A stretch of DNA of 27,158 nucleotides from a virus, in the IMG/VR virus record IMGVR_UViG_3300035162_001273, positions 1 to 27,158 of that record; one strand, written 5' to 3'. The translations under genes were made by a program, and so were the position numbers. Each line of letters opens with the position of its first letter. Position 1 is the first letter of the stretch. The notes beneath the pieces are model-generated. The model searched no databases. It saw nothing but the letters and a program-made list of their open reading frames with translations, and was not told the DNA's origin. This document shows, piece after piece, positions 1-7,643 of the stretch.

Positions 1-987
1 AACAGACGTAATTGAGTTAATAGTGTCGGTAGGTTTAAACGTTGCAAATACTGCGAAGGTAGATTGAAAGTTATAAAGCCCAGAATCTGGGCAAGTCCAA
101 GTACCATTAGACGGGTTATAAGTTCCACCAACGTCATAAACTTCGTTAGAGAATTTAATAATATCATTCGCACTAAATGAACCCTTAGTTAAGTTGTTAG
201 ACGTTATTGTGCCAGTACTTGTTAATAGTGGAGTGTTAGCGCCAAACACTCTTAACTCTATTTCGCTAGAATCTAGTAGAAACGACTGAGGACTCGCTGG
301 GATAATTAAGCGTTTAAAGTGGTCGGCGAAGTCGGTATCTGTAAACTCATAAGTAAACCCACTATCTGCCCAAACTCTATCCCAATACTCTTGGGCGTAT
401 ATTGAGCAACCTATATCTGTAACGTTAAAAGTTGTGCCGTCAGTACTAAACCCATAATCTACTAAAGCGTAAATATATCCTTTACCTAGTTCTGCTGGTA
501 CTAAAGCACCGCCCTCTATTATTTGGTACGGTTCGCCGTTATTACCGCTAGACATATTTTGGATATCTCTAAAGAGAATATGGTCGTAAGTTTCTAAGCC
601 CGTTATTTCGTCTAGTCTCTTGCCTTCTATCTCTTTAAAGAAGTTGGCAAAACTTCCGAATAAAACCGCTTTATATTCTACGTCGTAGTTATTAGTCTTT
701 ACGACTTCCTTTAATTGCATATAACCGTTAAGCACTTCAGCACCGTCCACTAAGTATAATACGTCAGCTTTGACCGTAGGGTTAAAAGAACTGCTAACCG
801 TATTTATTTCGAATATCATACCTAGCACCTTAGCCGCTTCCTTAGAGTTTGGAATAGTAACGCTTTTAGTATACTCAGACTTTCGGCTTTTAGGGTCTCT
901 AATGTCTGCTATCTCTTTTGTTATAGACGGGTTTAAAGACTTGCTTAACGGAATCTCAACGCCTTTTATAAATAGTTGCTCTCTCAT
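1..987 (-). CDS. Tail/baseplate-associated structural protein with C1q-like domain (partial, C-terminus off left edge)
   Basis: An open frame starts at ATG 987 and runs to base 1 without a stop, giving 329 visible residues. It begins MREQLFIKGVEIPLSKSLNP and its first ~130 residues resemble a structural protein that recurs in Bacteroidota phages (features: IADI near residue 27, VTIPNSKEAAK, a VDG turn). I recognise that family from memory, not from a search. Around residues 265-315 the text FSNEVYDVGGTYNPSNGTW followed by CPDSGLYNFQSTFAV has the layout of a C1q/TNF-like jelly-roll (NxxxGxFxxPxxGxYxF). The start lies one base after the stop of the upstream 423-aa gene, so the two are probably translationally coupled. 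The likely role is at the tail tip or in host-surface binding; the exact part is unknown. Confidence 0.75.
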   Translation of the reverse strand, partial: MREQLFIKGVEIPLSKSLNPSITKEIADIRDPKSRKSEYTKSVTIPNSKEAAKVLGMIFEINTVSSSFNPTVKADVLYLVDGAEVLNGYMQLKEVVKTNNYDVEYKAVLFGSFANFFKEIEGKRLDEITGLETYDHILFRDIQNMSSGNNGEPYQIIEGGALVPAELGKGYIYALVDYGFSTDGTTFNVTDIGCSIYAQEYWDRVWADSGFTYEFTDTDFADHFKRLIIPASPQSFLLDSSEIELRVFGANTPLLTSTGTITSNNLTKGSFSANDIIKFSNEVYDVGGTYNPSNGTWTCPDSGLYNFQSTFAVFATFKPTDTINSITSV

Positions 988-988
988 A

Positions 989-2260
989 TTAAGTGCGTTG
1001 TTTAAAGTTGTCGGCTAGTTCTATCTCTACTTCAAAATTAAACGCTTTATCTATAGCGTCTATGGATTCACTCCAAGAAGTAGATAGTACTTTACAAGGT
1101 TTGAAATTCTTAACTCCAGACGAGTCTGTAAACTCTAAAAAAGCCCTATTTGTGAACGCCATTTCTTTGAGCCAGTTATTAGTTTGAGTATCTATTAAGT
1201 CACTTACCAAAGAAATATTATCGGTATTCATGCCGAAGTAATCCACCTTGTTTTCTGTTGAGTGCTTATAGCTTATCCCACTAGTTGACAAGGTAGGTGA
1301 ATTAGTTACGTAAGACTTACGGCTACCCTTAGACGAGCGCTTACTATTTTTAGTAAAATTAAAAGAGTCAAACGCTCCGTACTCATTCTCAAAGTGGATT
1401 CTATACACCTCATAAAAACAAGGAGTATCGACGGTAAAAGTTAACACCTCGCCAACTGAAAAACCACCAGTCTTAAAGCATTGAATAGTATAAGTAGCTA
1501 CGGAAGAAGTTATAACGGGTTGCGCACCTACTAAAAAAGCGCCAGTAATATTATTTAAACTTTGCGGAGCAGTTGCCACGCTATTCATTCGAGAGTTGTC
1601 TACCGCCGTATTAGCGTTGTTTGGAATGTCGAACGTATCTATTAACGCTCCGCTAACGTCGTAAGTTAATACTCGCATAAAGTCTACGTTAACTGGGTCT
1701 TCTGTTAAGTACCAATGCCACCCCAAATCGGTTATAAAGTTAGTAGGCGTTTTGTAGTTAGTTAAGAACTCGCCTTGGTTATTAGTGTCAAATAGATAGC
1801 TAGTATATTCGATTAAGTTATAAAAGTCAATCCATCTGTGAGTCTCTAAACTTGAACCCCAAGCCCATTTAATAGTACCCGTTAATTGGTTTTGATATTC
1901 GACTATTGGGTCGGCGGTTGTTAATCTATACTCTTCGCCATATTCAACAAAATAAGATATAATAGCGTTCTCTGTGTTTGCTATTGCGTCAGTACTATTA
2001 TAAGGCACTATGTGTTCTTTAACGTATTGCTCTACAAAGCCTTGAACGTCTTGAACTCCTAAAGCGTTTGAAGGGTCGGGACTTACTTTCGTTCTGACTA
2101 ATATAGTAGAACCGCTAATGTAATCGGATATTTTAATATCGAATAAATAACGATAGTCGGGTTTAGTTCTTATAGATGCGTCGTCTTGGAATATGCAATG
2201 CTCGTTCTTATTGTAGACTGGGCTGAACGTTCTCGGACTTGTTTTTAATATTATTGCCAT
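989..2260 (-). CDS. Phage structural protein of unknown role (423 aa)
   Basis: The protein begins MAIILKTSPRTFSPVYNKNE and is predicted to be mostly beta strand. No enzymatic motif is visible. The opening, in which a short strand is followed by a YLFDI segment and then a V.P.P....GV.DV..FVEQYV stretch at residues ~38-80, is a layout I associate with tail or structural genes that follow HK97 gp10-like genes in flavobacterial phages. It lies between the gp10-like gene (9 bp upstream) and the C1q-containing tail protein (1 bp downstream), which supports a tail role. Direct evidence of function is lacking; a tail-terminator or baseplate component is possible. Confidence 0.7.
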   Translation of the reverse strand: MAIILKTSPRTFSPVYNKNEHCIFQDDASIRTKPDYRYLFDIKISDYISGSTILVRTKVSPDPSNALGVQDVQGFVEQYVKEHIVPYNSTDAIANTENAIISYFVEYGEEYRLTTADPIVEYQNQLTGTIKWAWGSSLETHRWIDFYNLIEYTSYLFDTNNQGEFLTNYKTPTNFITDLGWHWYLTEDPVNVDFMRVLTYDVSGALIDTFDIPNNANTAVDNSRMNSVATAPQSLNNITGAFLVGAQPVITSSVATYTIQCFKTGGFSVGEVLTFTVDTPCFYEVYRIHFENEYGAFDSFNFTKNSKRSSKGSRKSYVTNSPTLSTSGISYKHSTENKVDYFGMNTDNISLVSDLIDTQTNNWLKEMAFTNRAFLEFTDSSGVKNFKPCKVLSTSWSESIDAIDKAFNFEVEIELADNFKQRT

Positions 2261-2269
2261 TTGTTTTAA

Positions 2270-2806
2270 TTATATTATTTCGCCTCCTACCTCTTGTATA
2301 TCAGCGTAAAGGTCGTTTAATAGTTTTTGATTCACTACGTCACTATAAAAGTTAGTCGCTTTAATCCCCCTATGAAATACGCTATTTTGAACTGCGAACG
2401 GGTTAACATTATTCCAAGTAGACCAATTTTTTAAAGCGGATAAAGGTGGCTTCTTGTCTTCGAATGAAAATCGGCTAGTAGTGTTCTTTTTAACATAACC
2501 TAAAGTACCAGCTTTATTCATACCTCCTACACCTTGAACACCCTCGTCTACAAACTCATAGTAGTCGTTAATTAGCAATTCAAATTTAACCTCTTCTTTA
2601 GATATAAACTTAACGGTAAACTCAATAGATTGCTCTAGCGATTTAGACGTTACCGTAGTAATAGAGTTTTGTAAGTTCTTTTTTAACTTTGTCGTAAGGT
2701 CGTTACCGAAGTCTTGCAAGACAGAAACAAGAGTACCGCCTTTATTCTTGTCAGACAACAAGCTATCTGGTATTCCAGTATCTTCTATGTTAAATTTATC
2801 TGCCAT
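2270..2806 (-). CDS. HK97 gp10-like tail completion/connector protein
   Basis: This 178-aa protein has the hallmarks of the HK97-gp10-like family: an alpha-helical N-terminus (VLQDFGNDLTTKLKKNLQNS), a central beta segment ending in YYEFVDEGVQGVGG near residues 82-95, and a C-terminal region with a PPLSALKNW motif and FHRGIKATNFYSDVV. The family bridges head and tail, or completes the tail end, in siphophages. The ATG overlaps the end of the -1 frame extension of the upstream chaperone gene, so its translation may be coupled to frameshifting there. The family call is by motif reading. Confidence 0.7.
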   Translation of the reverse strand: MADKFNIEDTGIPDSLLSDKNKGGTLVSVLQDFGNDLTTKLKKNLQNSITTVTSKSLEQSIEFTVKFISKEEVKFELLINDYYEFVDEGVQGVGGMNKAGTLGYVKKNTTSRFSFEDKKPPLSALKNWSTWNNVNPFAVQNSVFHRGIKATNFYSDVVNQKLLNDLYADIQEVGGEII

Positions 2807-3562
2807 GTCTTGCTCTCATAAGTTCCATTTCCATTTGCTTTTCCTCTGCTTCTATCATTAGGTATTGCAACTTACTTAAAAAGTCTATCACGTTTCTATT
2901 AGCGGTATCGTCCCAGTTCTCTTTTAGTTGTTCGCTTACGTCTTTTATTGTTTTAAACCATCCGTATCCTTTAGTAAGTCGGCTTGGGCTTTTAGTATTT
3001 CCTCCTTCATCTGCGTCATCTTTGCTTTTGAATAGGTAAGGGAATAGTCGGTGTATTCCTTTAAGAGCGTCAAAAAAAAAACTGCGATAGGGTAAGATAT
3101 AGTTATAGGTAAGTCGTTAAAGCTCTCTATTATTTTTGGTATGTCGCCTTCTTTATGCTCGTAATACTTTCTACCGAATACACCCTTTTTAAACGGCTTA
3201 CATAAATAGAATAACGTTTTAGCTATTCCTTGTATTGGGTCAACTTTAGATGCCTCCATTACCCCAGCGTATCGCTCAGAAGTTAAGTCGTTAGGGTTAA
3301 GGATGACCTCGTACCAAACGCCATTCAATTGGAAGGACTTGTATATCTTACTTTTAATGCCTTGCTCTGCTAGTTTCTTTATATTGGATAGTTCGCTTAT
3401 TGGTATCTTCTCAGCTTCGTACATATCTAAACCGCTAAGAATAGCCGCCTTCTGGATTAGTATATTCATTGAATCTTTAGCGTCTTTGCCTTTAACTTTG
3501 TTTAAAGCGTTAAATTTCATGAATTGCTGAGTACTGATTTTATCCCAAGTGTTAGGTATCAT
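2796..3562 (-). CDS. Tail assembly chaperone -1 frameshift product (gpGT-like, 255 aa)
   Basis: If ribosomes slip -1 at the heptamer (bases 2957 down to 2951), translation continues after residue 204 with TIKDVSEQLKENWDDTANRN and on for 51 codons to a TAA at 2798-2796. The extension is highly charged and helical, ending in EEKQMEMELMRARHGR. It fills what would otherwise be a 138-bp non-coding gap in a tightly packed operon and ends inside the first codons of the gp10-like gene. An internal ATG in the extension could alternatively start a tiny separate protein. The frameshift is inferred from sequence only. Confidence 0.55.
2945..3562 (-). CDS. Tail assembly chaperone (0-frame product, gpG-like)
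   Basis: This 205-aa protein opens MIPNTWDKISTQQFMKFNAL, an opening I associate with Bacteroidota phage tail assembly chaperones (aromatic plus 'W..IS..QF', then helices). Its C-terminus is helical (YSKAKMTQMKEEILKAQADL). The strongest evidence is its 3' end. The codons TTA AAA just before the stop form the slippery heptamer T TTA AAA, and the -1 frame stays open for 51 more codons. This is the G/GT arrangement of siphophage tail chaperones, which bind the tape measure during tail assembly. It sits 14 bp downstream of the large terminase. In most siphophages the tape measure follows immediately; here a gp10-like gene and others follow instead. Confidence 0.7.
   Translation of the reverse strand: MIPNTWDKISTQQFMKFNALNKVKGKDAKDSMNILIQKAAILSGLDMYEAEKIPISELSNIKKLAEQGIKSKIYKSFQLNGVWYEVILNPNDLTSERYAGVMEASKVDPIQGIAKTLFYLCKPFKKGVFGRKYYEHKEGDIPKIIESFNDLPITISYPIAVFFLTLLKEYTDYSLTYSKAKMTQMKEEILKAQADLLKDTDGLKQ
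2951..2957 (-). other. Slippery heptamer T TTA AAA for -1 programmed frameshifting
   Basis: On the minus strand the sequence is TTTAAAA, in phase as GG-T TTA AAA CAA TAA. It fits the X XXY YYZ rule with X=T, Y=A and Z=A, and lies one codon before the 0-frame stop. A-site and P-site tRNAs could re-pair on TTT AAA in the -1 frame. Confidence 0.6.
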
Positions 3563-3576
3563 AATTATAATATATT

Positions 3577-4872
3577 TTAAAATTGACTTATGTTATAACG
3601 ACCGCTACTTTTCATTGTTTTACGGGCGTGGTTCGATATGGCTCGGCTCATTACGTAATCGTCGTGTAAGCCACTCGGAGCGGTATACTTAATCGCTCTA
3701 GTTTTAAGGTTATATTTATAGGTAAAAATCTCAAGTTCGTGTATCTGAAAGTCTAAGCCTAGTATCTTAATATCAAACTCCTCAAACGCTACTATCAAAT
3801 CTTCAATTATTACTTGCTTACTTTTAGACGTTGTGACGAACGGTTTTACTTTGGACTTAGAGAATGTTACCTTATCTCTTATCTGTTCGTAGATAGCGTC
3901 TTGCGCTCCGTTAGTCTCAACTAACGTATGAGGTTTATAGTTGTTTAACGCTTTTACTATATTGTCGATAATCTTACTCCATTCCATGTGCCGCCAACGT
4001 TCGCAGTATACCTCTTCGTTCTTGTCGTTCACAATAGTTAAAACGGTGTAATCGTCTGCCCTTCCTAAATCTATACCAGCGAATAGGTTAGAGGTTTGGC
4101 TACCCATAGCGATTGACTCGGTTATATTCTTAAATACGCTTGACGAGTTGTCTAAGAACTCGGCTAAATACTCTTGTCTAAAGATATGGTCGGGAAGTGA
4201 ACGCCTAGCGTCGTTTATTTCTTCGGGGTCTATAAAAGGATTATCGTATGACGTACCTTTAAAGGACTTGTATTGTGGGTTATCTTGGGCTAGTTTAAAG
4301 AGGTTATAAAATTGATTCTTACCCTTTGGCGTGGATAGTATTAATACCTTTTTGCCTTTGACTAGTACGGTAGCCTTTAACACCTCGTTCCATGCTTCGG
4401 GTTTAAAGAAGGCAAACTCGTCACAAACTAAAGCGTCGAAGGTTTCGCCTCTAATCGTATCGTAAGCCTCAGCAGAGTAAAACATTATAACACTACCCGT
4501 ATCTATCTCAATTACTAAATCTGAGTTGTTTATACGCACTACAAAAGGACAATTCCCTAAAGCCTTTACTATCTCTTTAAATACCTTTTTACATTGCTTA
4601 TAAGTAGGCGAAACCCAACCTATTTTCCAGTTGTTTTCGATTCCCCACTTGAGGACTTGATTCTCTGCGAATAAGGTCTTGCCAAACTGACGACCAATGG
4701 AAACGATAAAATACTTGCCGTCTTCATTAATCGCCTTATGTATATCCGCTTGTTTTGGATGAGGTTTATATAGTTTTAATTTTCCGATATTAGTTATTTG
4801 ATATAAAGAAAGCGTATACTGCTGGATGACCGTAAAAGGCGTGTTCGTTTGGTTTGTATATTCTTTTACCTT
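3577..4872 (-). CDS. terL: Terminase large subunit (ATPase-nuclease); start codon unresolved
   Basis: The frame encodes a complete large terminase of up to 431 residues, the usual size. It has an N-terminal segment with KLYKPHPKQADIHKAI, a Walker-A-type motif GRQFGKT (bases 4695-4675), an adenine-region VSPTYKQ, Walker B ALVCDEFAFF, coupling motif STPKGK, and a RNase-H-type nuclease with AGIDLGRADDY, VETNGAQDAI and GLHDDYVMS. It packages DNA into proheads. The first standard start in this frame is GTG at 4539, which would delete Walker A and so cannot be the true start. Between the stop at 4875-4873 and 4539 there is no ATG, GTG, TTG or CTG in frame. Either a near-cognate start, a +1 frameshift from ATG 4894 in another frame, or a sequence error must explain this. 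The end is certain; the coordinate 4872 is simply where the open frame begins. Confidence 0.85.
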   Translation of the reverse strand, partial: KVKEYTNQTNTPFTVIQQYTLSLYQITNIGKLKLYKPHPKQADIHKAINEDGKYFIVSIGRQFGKTLFAENQVLKWGIENNWKIGWVSPTYKQCKKVFKEIVKALGNCPFVVRINNSDLVIEIDTGSVIMFYSAEAYDTIRGETFDALVCDEFAFFKPEAWNEVLKATVLVKGKKVLILSTPKGKNQFYNLFKLAQDNPQYKSFKGTSYDNPFIDPEEINDARRSLPDHIFRQEYLAEFLDNSSSVFKNITESIAMGSQTSNLFAGIDLGRADDYTVLTIVNDKNEEVYCERWRHMEWSKIIDNIVKALNNYKPHTLVETNGAQDAIYEQIRDKVTFSKSKVKPFVTTSKSKQVIIEDLIVAFEEFDIKILGLDFQIHELEIFTYKYNLKTRAIKYTAPSGLHDDYVMSRAISNHARKTMKSSGRYNISQF

Positions 4873-4884
4873 TCAATTTTACCC

Positions 4885-5238
4885 TTAACCCCATTCCGTC
4901 GTATGGCTTGTGTCTTTTAACTCTACTTGACTATCTATGGTTTCTCTAGGTTTACCGAAGACTCTATCCATTAACGTTTCCATTGAATATAACGAGCCTT
5001 TAGTAATACTCTTTCTAATTGCACCAGCTACCGTCTTTTCTAAAGCGGTTGCGTTCTTGTTTTCAAAAGCGTCTTTTAACTCGTCCATTGTCATTGCCAT
5101 CATAACTAAAATACAATCTCTAACCTCAGACATTTTATAGCCCGAATCTTTTAAAGTGCTTACCCACTTCTTAGGTCTGCCTTTTGGGTTTCCAGACTTC
5201 CCTTTTTTAAAAGGTATTAAATTGTCTTCCTTCGCCAT
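4885..5238 (-). CDS. terS: Terminase small subunit-like protein (DUF5681 N-terminus)
   Basis: This 117-aa basic protein carries FKKGKSGNPKGRPKKW at residues 10-25, the signature of the DUF5681/GNPKGRP family often found directly upstream of phage large terminases. The remainder is helical, with a DRVFGKP motif near residue 90. It lies between the methyltransferase and the large terminase in the same direction, which fits a DNA-recognition role in packaging. An 11-bp tandem duplication lies directly before its start codon. The assignment as TerS rests on position and motif and has not been tested by structure. Confidence 0.65.
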   Translation of the reverse strand: MAKEDNLIPFKKGKSGNPKGRPKKWVSTLKDSGYKMSEVRDCILVMMAMTMDELKDAFENKNATALEKTVAGAIRKSITKGSLYSMETLMDRVFGKPRETIDSQVELKDTSHTTEWG

Positions 5239-5259
5239 TTTATCTCTGTTTTATCTCTG
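5238..5259. repeat. Tandem 11-bp duplication before the small terminase start
   Basis: TTTTATCTCTG occurs twice head to tail (5238-5248, 5249-5259). The distal copy contains the methyltransferase stop codon, and the proximal copy abuts the small-terminase ATG, so the duplication forms the whole leader of that gene. Confidence 0.8.
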
Positions 5260-6483
5260 TTTATTAATACTCTTATTGTAATATGCTTGTCCGTTTATTT
5301 TAACGTCTATAAGCGGCTCTAGGTTCATCATTCTATCAATTATAACTTGACAATACTTAGGGTCTAGTTCCATTCCGTAGCATTTGCGTTTGAGTTGGTG
5401 TGCTGCCACCATTGTAGAACCTGAGCCTAAAAATAAATCTAAAATATTCATTCCTTCTTTACTTGAATAATTTAACGCATTTTCAATTAATGGTATTGGT
5501 TTCATTGTTGGGTGTAAATCGTTTTTTTGTGTTCTTGCAAATTGCCAAATGTCTTCTTCATTAAATCTTGCACCATTAAAAAAATCATTAAACCTACCAT
5601 ACACAATTGGCTCGTATCTACTTTTAAAATCTTTACCGCTAAAAATTGCTTGGTTTTTCATCCAAATAATAATCGATTTATATTCAATTCCTAAATCTAA
5701 AAGCGGTTGTAATAATTGGTTTAATGTTTGACTTCCGAAACAAATATAAAAAGCGCCTAAACAATTAATTTTAATTTCTTTTAAAATATCAGAAATAAAA
5801 TTATAAAATTGTTCTTCAGACATTTTATCATTCTTAATTACATCGTGTCTTTGGTTTGCACTATCAGCAGGTGCTTTTTTACCATTTACCATTTTATTTG
5901 ACATTGAACCTTTAAACCCAATGTTATACGGTGGGTCAGTAAATACCATATCAGCCTTCTCTCCGTTCATTAACTTAGCCACTTGGTCGCTATCCGTACT
6001 ATCTCCACAAAGTAATCTATGTTCGCCTATCTCTATTAAATCACCAAAAACAATGTTCGTTTTTATTTCGTCTGGCACTTCGTAGTCATCTTCTTCCGCT
6101 TCAAGTTCTACACCCCATAAGTCGGGAGTATCAATACCCCAATCATTAAGCTGGTCGGCATCCCATTCGTTAGCCATTATATCCCAATCCCATTCCCCAA
6201 AACCAGCGTTATCTTTTATAATAAACTCTCTTTGTTTTTCTTCTGTTAATTCCTCTGCTTTAATAATATGCACTTCTTTTAGTCCAGCTTCTTTACAAGC
6301 CTTTAAACGCATATTTCCACCGAGCACAATCATATCTTCGTTAACTACAATAGGTCGTATCTTTAGCATCTCTGGAAACTCCTTAATTGACTTAACAAGT
6401 TTGTGAAACTTATCGTCTTTAATCAATCTTGGATTGTCTTTATTTGCTTTTACTTTGCTTATTTTTACTAACTCAATATTCAT
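5251..6483 (-). CDS. ParB-like domain fused to DNA adenine/cytosine-N4 methyltransferase
   Basis: Residues 1-~120 form a ParB/Srx-type nuclease-like domain (NPRL, then RPIVVNEDMIVLGGNMRLKA near 42-62). Residues ~150-390 form an N6-adenine or N4-cytosine methyltransferase with catalytic DPPYN at 183-187, HPTMKP at 324-329 and SAM-binding DLFLGSGST at 349-357. The order, catalytic motif before SAM motif, is that of the beta class. Such fusions are common in phages beside terminase genes and probably protect phage DNA from host restriction. The start overlaps the preceding gene by 4 nt. The central part (~5440-5930) is clearly more AT-rich than the ends, which suggests a replaced target-recognition region. 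The recognition sequence cannot be read from the protein. Confidence 0.9.
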   Translation of the reverse strand: MNIELVKISKVKANKDNPRLIKDDKFHKLVKSIKEFPEMLKIRPIVVNEDMIVLGGNMRLKACKEAGLKEVHIIKAEELTEEKQREFIIKDNAGFGEWDWDIMANEWDADQLNDWGIDTPDLWGVELEAEEDDYEVPDEIKTNIVFGDLIEIGEHRLLCGDSTDSDQVAKLMNGEKADMVFTDPPYNIGFKGSMSNKMVNGKKAPADSANQRHDVIKNDKMSEEQFYNFISDILKEIKINCLGAFYICFGSQTLNQLLQPLLDLGIEYKSIIIWMKNQAIFSGKDFKSRYEPIVYGRFNDFFNGARFNEEDIWQFARTQKNDLHPTMKPIPLIENALNYSSKEGMNILDLFLGSGSTMVAAHQLKRKCYGMELDPKYCQVIIDRMMNLEPLIDVKINGQAYYNKSINKQR

Positions 6484-6863
6484 AGTTCTCTTAATTCGTT
6501 TTCTAAGTCTACTCGCTTCTTCTTGTTAACGTTTAAGCCTTGCTCTTTACAATACGTTTTAAACTCTCCCCACTTTTGTGGCACTCCTTTAAACTCGGTT
6601 AGTTTTTCTTGCGCTAAGTCTGTCTCTAACTTAATCCAGTTACGCAAGTCAACCATCATTCTTTTTATACATGGGGAGCAACCTTGTTCAATTGGTCTAA
6701 TATCGTGGTCGGCAGTACCGTAAATTTGTACTCGCTTATCCTTTCTTAGGTCGTCGTATACCTTGCTCATTTTTAACCTAACAGAATAGGACGGCATACA
6801 GTTTTTGTTGAGGTATAAGTCTACGTATTCTTTGTACGGCTCAATCTCTTTTAAAAAGTCCAT
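6480..6863 (-). CDS. Hypothetical protein with SAP/HeH-like C-terminus
   Basis: This 127-aa protein has an unrecognised N-terminal part with a CSPCIKRMM motif near residues 62-70. Its C-terminus, FKTYCKEQGLNVNKKKRVDL, reads like a SAP or HeH helix-extended-loop-helix DNA-binding motif. It overlaps the ParB-methyltransferase start by 4 nt (ATGA), so the two are probably made together. A DNA-binding partner or targeting factor for the modification or packaging machinery is possible but unproven. Confidence 0.6.
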   Translation of the reverse strand: MDFLKEIEPYKEYVDLYLNKNCMPSYSVRLKMSKVYDDLRKDKRVQIYGTADHDIRPIEQGCSPCIKRMMVDLRNWIKLETDLAQEKLTEFKGVPQKWGEFKTYCKEQGLNVNKKKRVDLENELREL

Positions 6864-7105
6864 TATCTTAGTAGTTTAGTTTGCGTAATACCGTAAAACA
6901 ATGGTAACGATAAAAGGTAAATATAATGAAAGTCGAACCCCTTTATACTTATAACCACTAGGAAGGTAATTAAGCCTATCCAGTAGGATAAACAAAAGAC
7001 GCAATTAAAAGGCTTATAATCTAATTTAGTGCCATGTATTAACTCAATCGCTACACGTTCGTAAATGTAAAGGAATGTAATCTGTATTAAAATTATTGGT
7101 ATCAT
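6863..7105 (-). CDS. Small membrane protein with CxFCLSYW motif
   Basis: This 80-aa protein has three hydrophobic stretches (about residues 2-15, 38-54 and 60-75) and a conserved-looking FNCVFCLSYWIG motif at residues 33-44. The motif resembles small DUF1360-like membrane proteins seen in phages and bacteria. It shares a base with the next gene and lies one base from the sigma-like gene. Function is unknown; a membrane-acting accessory protein is the most that can be said. Confidence 0.6.
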   Translation of the reverse strand: MIPIILIQITFLYIYERVAIELIHGTKLDYKPFNCVFCLSYWIGLITFLVVISIKGFDFHYIYLLSLPLFYGITQTKLLR

Positions 7106-7106
7106 G

Positions 7107-7550
7107 TTAGTTTATTTTTAGTTTATTTAGTACTTTATTAAATCTTCTTTTTGCACACGCTCGGCTTACTCCTATTCGACTTTCTACCCAAGAGGCATTT
7201 AAGTCCATTTCTAGGAAAGCATCTAGCCAGAGTTTATCGGTGTGACTTATATTAGCCTCTTCTATAATATCATTGAGAAGTTTAATATAGTCGTTTTGTG
7301 GCTCAATTGCGAAATCTTTATCGTCTATGTATATCTGAGATTTTTGTTTATTGTGTATCGCTCTGGATTGATTTAGGGCTATAACAAAAATGTAACTTAT
7401 TATTTGCTTCTTAGACGATTTTTTTAATTTGAAGCGGTTTTTGTGTAGTTTTAAAACAACGTCATGAGCCAAATCTTCGTGTTCCCTTTGGCAAATGCTA
7501 CGACTTATTCTCAGAATATCTGGGTAGTATGTCTCTATTAAGTCGTTCAT
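7107..7550 (-). CDS. Sigma-70-like (ECF-type) transcription factor
   Basis: This 147-aa protein has the two-part layout of a minimal sigma factor. A region-2-like segment (EDLAHDVVLKLHKNRF, ~25-40, then helices to ~65) is followed by a variable linker and a C-terminal helix-turn-helix (~118-142: SWVESRIGVSRACAKRRFNK). It is shorter than most ECF factors (~170-190 aa). It lies directly downstream of a strong terminator and upstream of the modification, packaging and tail genes, so it could switch host RNA polymerase to late promoters. It could also be an HTH regulator that has lost polymerase binding. Confidence 0.6.
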   Translation of the reverse strand: MNDLIETYYPDILRISRSICQREHEDLAHDVVLKLHKNRFKLKKSSKKQIISYIFVIALNQSRAIHNKQKSQIYIDDKDFAIEPQNDYIKLLNDIIEEANISHTDKLWLDAFLEMDLNASWVESRIGVSRACAKRRFNKVLNKLKIN

Positions 7551-7585
7551 TTAATTTACTGTGTGTTTGCGGTCAATCTAAGCAT

Positions 7586-7618
7586 AAAAAAAACCCTAAG
7601 CAATTAAGCAAAGGGTTT
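7586..7618 (-). terminator. Rho-independent terminator after the recombination cassette
   Basis: On the minus strand, AAACCCT and AGGGTTT form a 7-bp stem around a 14-nt loop that has a further GC/GC pairing, followed by eight T. It lies 25 nt after the stop of the DUF3127 gene and ends the ERF-exonuclease-SSB transcript before the sigma-like gene. Confidence 0.8.
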
Positions 7619-7643
7619 CTTATCAACATTAAATTAACAATAG

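Noticed and set aside
770-1187. Open frames on the plus strand within the tail genes
   Set aside because: They are antisense to well-supported minus-strand genes and their translations look like hydrophobic shadow text.
4790-4894. A separate 34-codon gene starting at ATG 4894
   Set aside because: It is too short to call alone and overlaps the terminase N-terminal frame; it is treated only as a possible source of a frameshift into the terminase.
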